Assembly (NCBI GenBank): GCA_002682825.1
Contig: NOKP01000027.1
Coordinates: forward strand, 1-64,000
DNA length: 64,000 bases
Origin: Neonectria sp. B-13
Lineage: Eukaryota; Ascomycota; Sordariomycetes; Hypocreales; Nectriaceae
Reading direction: 5' to 3'
Part shown: positions 57,273 to 64,000 of the stretch, one piece after another
Numbering within the stretch: the stretch's first letter is position 1
How the letters are laid out: the number at the start of each line of letters is the position of its first letter
The notes under the pieces: model-generated
The model's database searches: none
Seen by the model: the letters and a program-made list of their open reading frames with translations, nothing else
What the model was told of the DNA's origin: nothing
Position numbers and translations under genes: made by a program

Positions 57273-59936
57273 ATGGAGCCTCCGGCGAAACGTCGCCGCC
57301 AAGGCCCTTCGCCCTTGAAGAACAGCACAGAACCCAGCAAAGATGCCGACGATGATCACCCTAAGGACGACGGCCACCAACTGGCCATCAAGCGCGCCCA
57401 GGCAGATCACAGACTCCAGGCAACCTTTGCACATATCATTGAAAAGTACAGCCAAGATTTCGACGGCATCGGCGACGAAATTGACATGGAAACGGGAGAA
57501 ATTGTCGTCAACAACGGCCATTTAAGTGGCATGCGGCACGAAGGCGATCTTGGGGGAGGGGCGTGGCCAGACGATGCTAGCGACGGGTATGGCGACGATT
57601 ATGGCGACGATGACAACGAAGGCATCCTGCTCGAGGATCTCATCGACGAGTTGTCCAATGGCGACGAAAATGATGCCAGTGAAATTCAAGATTCCGAGGA
57701 GGCCGACAACGAATATCCCACCGATCAAGACCCGGCCGAGGCTGAAAGGAGCGAAGAGGAGTTGGTTATACCGGGACAAGAAATGGTCAGCAAGACCATA
57801 TCTCCAGTACCACAGAGCGGTCTTGGGGCGTTCAACATGCCGGGCAATTCCCTAGGCGCTCAAGTCGAGGCTCTCAACTCCCTCTTCCCCAACCTATATG
57901 GCAGTCTTTTTGTTGGCTTCCTCCCTGCCCCTGGAGCACAACCTCCAGGATTTGCACCAGGATTCGGACTTCCCCAGTTTCAAAATTACGCACCTCCGGT
58001 CAACTATGGCCCGCCAGCCATAGGCCATTCTCCAAACCCCTTCCTAGTTGGACCTTGGGCTATGCCTGGCCATCTTCCACCACAGGGCTGGGGCCAACCT
58101 GAGATGCCCGTTCAGCAACAGCTGCTCCTAAAGCAGTATACTAAAAAGTCCAAGGCCGAGAGGTACAAGTTTCCAACACAGAAGGGCGACACCTCAATCT
58201 GGGCCCCTCGCTCTCGGCAGCAAGATGACGACAAGCCGGTGCCACTTCCCAAAGGCAGGCCTCGCGGGCCGCGCAAATCGCGTGAACAGAAGCTAGATAC
58301 TGATTATCCGCTGAGCGATGACGGAAAATTCAACGGCAAGAATGCAGCAGAGGGCGGTGGAGACGATCATAGAGATCGTAGACTGTCTGGTCGAGTAAGA
58401 AAGCAGGTCAAATACATGGGGAAGATTTCTTGGCAAGAAGCAGAGAAGGATCGGGGGCTTAAGATGAATTCGAGTAGTCAGCTCTCCGATTCAGACTCGG
58501 ATCCCCTTGCCCTACACAGCTCTCAGGGAAGCCACGAAACAGCAAGCCAGGGTCTTGGAGTCACAACGCCAAAGTCAGCTCAGACAACCCGCAAAGTGCT
58601 AAGACCGGAGAGCATCGGCAAAGCGAACTTGGGGCGAGTTGTCCCTGATTCGCAGGACTCGGCAACACCTCCGGCAAGCAGCGCTCCCCAGTCATCTGGA
58701 CCTAAAGAGGACGAGGCTCACGTCGACAAGCCTAGCCCTATCGTTGTTAACGCTACCCCGAAACTCTCTGATGACGAAGCACCCATACTACTACTTTCAA
58801 CCCGCAATGCTCCCGAAATACTCACGGAACCGGATCCAGAAGCAAATCTACACGACAGTAACTTGGGTGGAGATGAACCAAAGCAAGTCTTGACTCCCGA
58901 CAAACCAAAGAAACGAGGCCGTAGCCGTCCACCGAAACCACCCAGCTCCGGGTCCGAACCAAAAAGTAGCCGGGCGAAAAGAGTTCCTGGATCGCCACCT
59001 TTACGCCTCAGCCGGGAGATGAAGTGGCTCCAGGCCTCGCTTCAGAACACGCCCAAATCTATGCCTATTCTGGATATAGCTGATGCGGCAGAGGGGACTG
59101 TGCAAGAGCAAGGGTCGAACTCTGCGAAGAGGCTTAGGTCGGTCAGGTCGAGGGCTTCTATAAAGCATCGCAAGGTTCCAGTTGAAGAGCCGGAGGATAT
59201 TGAGGGAGCTGGAAGAGTTGAGGAAGCTGAAGAGTATAAAGAGAATGGAGAAGAAGAGGAAGCTGATGGAGCAGAGAGAGCTAGTGAAGACGAGGAAGCA
59301 GGGGAAGCAGAGGAAGCAAGGGAAGCAAAGGAAGCAGGGGAAGTCGAGTTGGCTTCTTCAGCCGCTGCAATCGAGGAGAAGACGTCTTCAGATCCACCTC
59401 CTTCTACATCAACAACAGCGGTATCGCCCTCTAACGAAAAGGCTTTGTCAAGCAGAGATGATGCACCACCTCGTGCAAGCCAAGAGGAAACGCCGCGGAA
59501 ATCACCCAACCCTAAGAGGATGAACGCCCATGTTCACGATCCCTCTCAGGCCACGCCCCAAAAGCTCACTCCGACACCCTCACTGTCCTTCAAGCCCCAT
59601 ACTCCCCGCCTCACCTCCATCCGCACCTCCCGGGCCCCCTCATCCCGTCGCTCCATCCTCTCCCTCATCTCAGCCGATTCGGACTCGGACTCCGACAAGG
59701 ACCGTGACGAGCTCGGTCGCCCTTCCCCTTCTCTCCCACGCAGCGCTGGCGCCTCGACCATCAAGGCCTGGCGTTCAAGCACACTGACGACTGAGGCATT
59801 TCGCACGCCTTCCAGGAAGCGTAAGGGCGAACCTGTCAGCCCAGGAAGCGTGGTCAGGACGCCTGGGGGAACTATGAGGGCTTGTGGGGTAGGTGGGTTT
59901 CGATGTGGGCGAGACTTCTGCTTCAGTTGCCTGTAA
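57273..59936 (+). CDS. SCM3: Scm3/HJURP-type centromeric histone H3 chaperone
   Basis: Chaperone that delivers CENP-A (Cse4) to centromeres; nuclear. Single exon, 887 aa, starting MEPPAKRRRQGP. Residues 48-87 form the Scm3 domain: RLQATFAHIIEKYSQDFDGI, then GDEIDMETGEIVVNNGHLSG. This block, especially GDEID-TGEIVVNNGHL, is the family hallmark. The rest is mostly disordered: acidic stretches (100-165), a Pro/Gly-rich middle, AT-hook-like PKGRPRGPRKS and KKRGRSRPPKP, and a Glu/Ala repeat (about 640-695). The C-terminus RTPGGTMRACGVGGFRCGRD ends in a cysteine cluster C871-x6-C878-x4-C883-x2-C886, a possible zinc site. The stop is in CTGTAAGG, so a cryptic donor there could add a short final exon; I found no need for one. 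Length is typical of filamentous ascomycete members and far above yeast Scm3. Confidence 0.83.
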   Translation: MEPPAKRRRQGPSPLKNSTEPSKDADDDHPKDDGHQLAIKRAQADHRLQATFAHIIEKYSQDFDGIGDEIDMETGEIVVNNGHLSGMRHEGDLGGGAWPDDASDGYGDDYGDDDNEGILLEDLIDELSNGDENDASEIQDSEEADNEYPTDQDPAEAERSEEELVIPGQEMVSKTISPVPQSGLGAFNMPGNSLGAQVEALNSLFPNLYGSLFVGFLPAPGAQPPGFAPGFGLPQFQNYAPPVNYGPPAIGHSPNPFLVGPWAMPGHLPPQGWGQPEMPVQQQLLLKQYTKKSKAERYKFPTQKGDTSIWAPRSRQQDDDKPVPLPKGRPRGPRKSREQKLDTDYPLSDDGKFNGKNAAEGGGDDHRDRRLSGRVRKQVKYMGKISWQEAEKDRGLKMNSSSQLSDSDSDPLALHSSQGSHETASQGLGVTTPKSAQTTRKVLRPESIGKANLGRVVPDSQDSATPPASSAPQSSGPKEDEAHVDKPSPIVVNATPKLSDDEAPILLLSTRNAPEILTEPDPEANLHDSNLGGDEPKQVLTPDKPKKRGRSRPPKPPSSGSEPKSSRAKRVPGSPPLRLSREMKWLQASLQNTPKSMPILDIADAAEGTVQEQGSNSAKRLRSVRSRASIKHRKVPVEEPEDIEGAGRVEEAEEYKENGEEEEADGAERASEDEEAGEAEEAREAKEAGEVELASSAAAIEEKTSSDPPPSTSTTAVSPSNEKALSSRDDAPPRASQEETPRKSPNPKRMNAHVHDPSQATPQKLTPTPSLSFKPHTPRLTSIRTSRAPSSRRSILSLISADSDSDSDKDRDELGRPSPSLPRSAGASTIKAWRSSTLTTEAFRTPSRKRKGEPVSPGSVVRTPGGTMRACGVGGFRCGRDFCFSCL

Positions 59937-60572
59937 GGAAGGGTCCTCGGGCGGATTACAGAACTAGCTATTCAGCATTATAGAAGAATAGCCATCTGAA
60001 CCAGAAATAAAGGCTTTGGAAGCAGCGAAGCAACACTACGATAAACCGCTTTCAAACTTTACTGTATTACAACGCTACTTCAAAGACTGCCGTAAACTTC
60101 CAAACTCGAGAGAATATATATGTTACGTCTGCGGTTAAACATGCATTGGCCTTGTTCCCCACGTGCCATGTTTCGCCGCCCCTGGAACGCCGAGGACCCT
60201 ATTGTCCTGTCCATCGCCGCAAAGCCTTAGAAGCAGGAGTCATCCCCATCCGTCCCGTAGTCACGGGATGACAGGTTCTCGAGTCGAGGCCTATCGTGCC
60301 GAACCATCTTCACGCCGAACCTCGAAATATCATCAAAGCTAAAAACCGCTATAGTGCTGGGCCCATGCCAGAAGGAGACCATCCGCCGTCGCGAGGGGGG
60401 TGAAGACAATAAATTTGATCTTTTCCAAGCACGCAACCCTGTTGGGGGTGTGAATGAAGCCGACGAGGTAGTGCTGCCGGTTCAGGGTATCATGGATAAA
60501 GGGGGATGCCGGAAGGGTGGAAATCGTGGATGATATAAATCGGGAGTAGGGAGTGTGGAGATTCCGAGGCCC
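59937..60572. other. Convergent spacer, SCM3 and CKA 3' ends
   Basis: 636 bp between stop codons. An AATAAA at 60006-60011, 70 bp after the SCM3 stop, is a plausible polyadenylation signal. No gene seen. Confidence 0.55.
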
Positions 60573-61906
60573 TCAGGGCTTGCTGGCGGTACCATTCGCA
60601 TTGGCCAGGTGCTGCTTGAAAACCTCGGGGTCACGGACGGGGTCGAAGTAAGGGTGAGCCTGGGCCTCCTTTGCAGTCAGACGTTCCTAAGCACAGGTTA
60701 GAGAAGGCGAAATTCGGGGAGGAGAGAAACGGCGAACCTGGTGGTCATATCGCAACAGCTTGTCGAGAAAGTCGATGGCTTCGTTAGTAACAAATCGCTG
60801 GTTCTCTGAGCTGACGAAGCTGTGCCACGGCTTCTTCTGGAAACGTCCCAAGATGTCGTCGTATTGAGCATCAAGTTCAATCTCATACTTGTCGAGGTAG
60901 TCGAAAAGATCATCAGTTCCTAGCACCTTGGCGATCTTGACCAGCTGATCCGCATTGCTGTTACCGTGGAAGAAAGGCTCCTTGCGGAAAATCATCGAGG
61001 CAAACATGGCTCCAAGGCTCCACATGTCAAGGCTGTAGTCGTACTCCTGGAAGTCAACTAACAGTTCGGGTCCCTTGAAATATCGAGATGCCACGCGGAC
61101 ATTGTACTCGGTGCCGGGGTGATAGAATTCGGCCAGACCCCAATCAATGAGACGCAGCTGAGACCGGTCAGTGAATCTGGAGAACAGGAGGGAAGAGGAA
61201 TGGGGTAGACAAACCTTTCGATTCTCATGATCGATCATAACGTTATGAGGCTTCACGTCGCGATGCATGATACCCTTGCTGTGGCAGAAATCGAGAGCCT
61301 TGAGCAGCTCGAGGATGTAGAATCGGACATCGATGTCGTTGAACTTGGGGTACAGGGTCCGGAAGTCGGTGTTGTTGACATGCTCAAAGATGAGAGACGG
61401 TGTCTTGCTCTAGTTGGAGGGGAATACTGTCAGCAGGAATCTCAGATTGAGATGGTGCGGCCCGGACGCCAGCAAAGGGAGGGCGGACCTGTGAATCCCG
61501 GACGACATCGAGCAGGGCAACGACGTTGGGACCACCAGCGAGGTTCTGGAGAATCTTGATCTCTCGCTTGATCTTCTTCTTCTTGACGGGCTTGAGGACC
61601 TTGACGACGCATTTCTGATAGTTGACGATGTTGATGCCCTCAAAGACCTCCGAGTACTTGCCACGGCCTGGACGCCAAGGGTTAATGACTCAGGACTGGC
61701 AGCTGGAGGGTAAACAGGCACATACCGATCTTCCTAACGACCTCGTAGTTCTCGAGGAGTCCCCAGCCTGACAAGACGGGTTAGCTGAGGCGCAGGGCCA
61801 TGGGCGAACGAGCGCGCACAAGGATCAACTCACTGATGTTAACACTATCGTAGTCCCAGTAACTGCGGGGCATGTTCTGGTTGACGTCGGCATAGACCCG
61901 CGCCAT
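60573..61906 (-). CDS. CKA1: Casein kinase 2 catalytic (alpha) subunit
   Basis: Constitutively active acidophilic Ser/Thr kinase acting in the nucleus and cytoplasm. Six exons: 61906-61834, 61767-61726, 61667-61489, 61409-61215, 61157-60738, 60686-60573, 340 aa; introns are 66, 57, 79, 57 and 51 bp. The total closes in frame although exon 2 is only 42 bp. Starts [20 protein letters not shown]. Glycine loop [11 protein letters not shown]; the basic cluster [15 protein letters not shown] that binds substrates and is unique to CK2; catalytic loop [14 protein letters not shown] in LIDWGLAEF in place of the usual DFG, a CK2 signature; activation segment [16 protein letters not shown]. The end is [20 protein letters not shown] and a short tail. 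Complete and typical in length. CK2 has two alpha isoforms in yeast; only one is usual in filamentous fungi. Confidence 0.97.
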
Positions 61907-63226
61907 GGTGACGGTCGGGATGGCGGTCGCGGGGCAGCGACGCGGACGAGACGGAGGTCGAAGGAGCAGTCGTCGCGATCAAGGACGGAGCCTGAGGGCG
62001 GCAGGGCACGATGGGCGCAAGAGGACGAGCAGGCGAGAAGGCTTTAAGGAGCGAGAAGGCTGGAGATGGAGCGGCGCGGAGGAGGGTTTGAGTTGGTTTG
62101 TTGGTGTGGTTTGTGGTGGGTTTGCGGTGGGCGGCGGAGGCTAAAAATCGAGGTGGGATGTGCCCACAGCACGCCCACAGCGAGCCCAGCGAGTCCCGGT
62201 GCAGCACGGGCCCGTTCTTGGCGTGAGGGCGAGCCCTTGATTGGCCGTCGGGCTTATCGGAGCTGCGCGATAAGGCATTGGACGGCGTCACGGCATCAGC
62301 AGACGCTGAGGCGACCAAGCCTGTTTCTTGTTCCGGCTGCCAAAACGCAGGAATTAGGAACTTGTGAATTTCAACAAGGAATGGTACGAGACACATGGCG
62401 AATTAAAACAGTCGGCCCCGGGCAAGCAAGGTTGGCAAGGAATAGCAAGGCCGAGACACACAGATGAGGGGGTCAGCAGCCAAGAAAGATCGTCGGTGGT
62501 ATTGCAGCCCAATTCCGTGTTGATGATGCTGAGGGACAGTTCACAGTACATTCATCGCTTGTTTCTTCTTCACTCTTCCTTGCGTGCTCGGCTCGTTGAT
62601 GTCGGGCGTCGCAAGCTTCCCACCCACAAGCGGAACTCTAACGGCTGCATCATCGGCTCATGATGGCAATTACTTATAAGTGTGCCAACCCATAGCTTAT
62701 ACGAGAGCGGTATCCATCCATCCATCATCCCATCGACTACCTAGGCACGACGTAGATGCTGCCGACACATGTGCACCGGCCCAACAACAAACGGGACGGC
62801 AGTGTACACGTGCATCTGTCGGTGTCGTCACACTATGCCCTATTCAAACCACAACAGTCAGCAGATTGATCCAACGACGCAAATAACAACTGTTTGACCA
62901 TCAAAGCGTCTCATCTTTTCAGAGAGAAGATTAAGTGCTCGACATGTCAGGACTGCGAGACGTCACCAGCAGCCGAGGCCAATGGATCGTACGTCTCCAG
63001 TCCTGATCCGACTAAGGATGACGATACAAAAGGTTTTCATCATGGTGAGAACTAGGAAGAGAAAAAGAGATGTACAACTCACATTTGCATTGGATCCGTC
63101 CATGCATCCATCTTGGCCGTATTGCAAGACTGAACAATACTCTGACCAAGCCCTCGTTTCAACTCGTTCAAGTCGGTCGGCTCGTTTAATCTTCAAGGAT
63201 ATTCGCAGGCAGCGTTTCGGCTTTGC
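61907..63226. other. CKA upstream region and spacer
   Basis: 1.3 kb. The first part is the CKA promoter and leader, with GC-rich CAGCGAGCCCAGCGAG phrasing near 62170-62190. The remainder is repeat-free, without recognisable coding potential, and ends in the 3' flank of the next gene. Confidence 0.5.
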
Positions 63227-63810
63227 CTAGTCGTAGTCCAGTGAATCCAACCCCTTGTCGACAACATCCCAGGTGCGCTTTCGTAAGTCCGGTTTGGGTT
63301 CGGGTCGGCCTCGCTTGGTACCCTTCTTCTTCTTCTTTTTGCTGCTGCGGAAAGATGGTGGGAGAGTCGACGGACCGGTCATGGGCTGTGACTGGGTAGA
63401 TTTTGTATCGCTGAGGTCCATAGCCTCATCCGAAGACGTTGCAGCCTTGGTGCCCGGTTGCTTCTCCTCTTGCTTGCGCAGAGCCTCAAGCTCCGAGTGC
63501 CGAAATATTTCAATTTGCTCATCCGTCAGAGTGCGCTTGACTCCGTCTTCGTAATAGCCAAGGTCGTCTTCCTCTTCCCACGTTTCATAAGTCATGTCAT
63601 CATGAGGTTGATGCTCACCGGACGGGTTTATGAAGGTGCTACCGAATGAGGCGACAGCACTCTGCGAAAAGTGTGCCTGCTGGAAGACAAACAAGTCATC
63701 CTAGCTCCTGTTAGCGATGGGCTCTTAAGCTGCATAAATACAAGACAAACCTGGGAGATATCAGGCACGCCATACTTGGTTGCTGTACCTACATGGTCCG
63801 TCTTGGGCAT
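63227..63810 (-). CDS. Small conserved fungal protein, 5' end uncertain
   Basis: Two exons seen, 63810-63751 and 63700-63227, 177 aa from MPKTDHVGTATKYGVPDISQ; the 50-bp intron has a GCTAAC branch site. Joined exons read DISQ to DDLFVFQQAHFSQSAVASFG. Acidic WEEEDDLGYYEDG, then LTDEQIEIFRHSELEALRKQ, then a Lys-rich KKKKKKGTKRGRPEP signal and a WDVVDKGLDSLDYD end. I recall such proteins being grouped as DUF3807; function unknown, the Lys-rich stretch suggests a nuclear or nucleolar place. The frame stays open upstream of the chosen Met (TTTGFRRPAPD) back to a TTTTAG acceptor-like site near 63861, so an earlier exon, perhaps beyond the window, may hold the true start. Treat the 5' end as provisional. 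Confidence 0.65.
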
Positions 63811-64000
63811 GTCGGGTGCTGGACGACGGAATCCTGTCGTGGTGAGTTCGCGCCTTGCTCGCTAAAAGTATGAGACGCGACTTGGTCTAAAACTAGTATT
63901 GCATCACGTGCCAACTTCACCACCCCAACCTCAGGTATCATACCTGCCACCCTCAAACAAATAAATCTGCGGGGCGGGAACGGCGACGCTCGGACAGGAC
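63811..64000. other. Right edge, possible further 5' exon of the last gene
   Basis: The minus-strand frame of the last gene continues through about 63811-63861 without a stop and reaches a CTTTTAG acceptor-like site. What lies upstream (63862-64000) cannot be judged from 139 bases. Confidence 0.4.

Noticed and set aside
1..64000. Biosynthetic cluster, CRISPR, prophage or intact transposon
   Set aside because: No backbone synthase, no evenly spaced direct repeats, no transposase or reverse transcriptase motif and no long terminal inverted repeats were seen. The lone ABC transporter has no cluster-type neighbours.

Overview
This is a stretch of nuclear DNA from a filamentous ascomycete (Pezizomycotina, most likely a Sordariomycete such as a member of Hypocreales or Glomerellales). 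The evidence is 14 protein genes of typical fungal type, introns of about 48-80 bp with GTRNGT donors, CTAAC or CTRAC branch sites and YAG acceptors, and long gene-free spacers. Genes lie on both strands with no operons. I saw no convincing tRNA, rRNA, CRISPR array, intact transposon or virus. Fourteen coding sequences were rebuilt exon by exon, and every multi-exon model closes in frame.

Layout: (1) 1.7-14.7 kb carries TFIIA large subunit (TOA1, -), the APC/C activator CDC20 (-), a kelch plus BTB protein resembling the Ras regulator Ral2 (+), and an Sfp1-type C2H2 transcription factor (-). (2) 14.7-23.3 kb has no recognisable gene and contains one 100-N assembly gap. (3) 23.3-37.8 kb carries RCF2 (+), a second kelch protein (-), the tRNA dihydrouridine synthase DUS3 (+), peroxin PEX13 (-), a protein with a DNA ligase D type 3'-phosphoesterase domain (+), and CAF-1 subunit CAC2 (-). 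(4) 37.8-45.8 kb is a second gene-poor block with another 100-N gap, an AT-richer stretch with a possible gene relic, tandem repeats and a 24-bp perfect palindrome. (5) 45.8-64 kb carries an ABCC-type full transporter (+), a fungal AAA ATPase (-), ATG6 (-), the centromere histone chaperone SCM3 (+), casein kinase 2 catalytic subunit (-), and a small conserved fungal protein (-) that may be cut by the window edge.

The genes do not form a pathway or biosynthetic cluster; most are conserved housekeeping genes. Three concern chromatin or chromosome segregation (CDC20, CAC2, SCM3), two transcription (TOA1, SFP1), two peroxisome or autophagy (PEX13, ATG6). The least understood proteins are the stand-alone phosphoesterase-domain protein, the AAA ATPase and the two kelch proteins. 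I found no compelling new multi-gene system. The best leads are the phosphoesterase protein, the cysteine-rich C-terminus of SCM3, and the two gene deserts whose assembly gaps both abut long G/C homopolymers.
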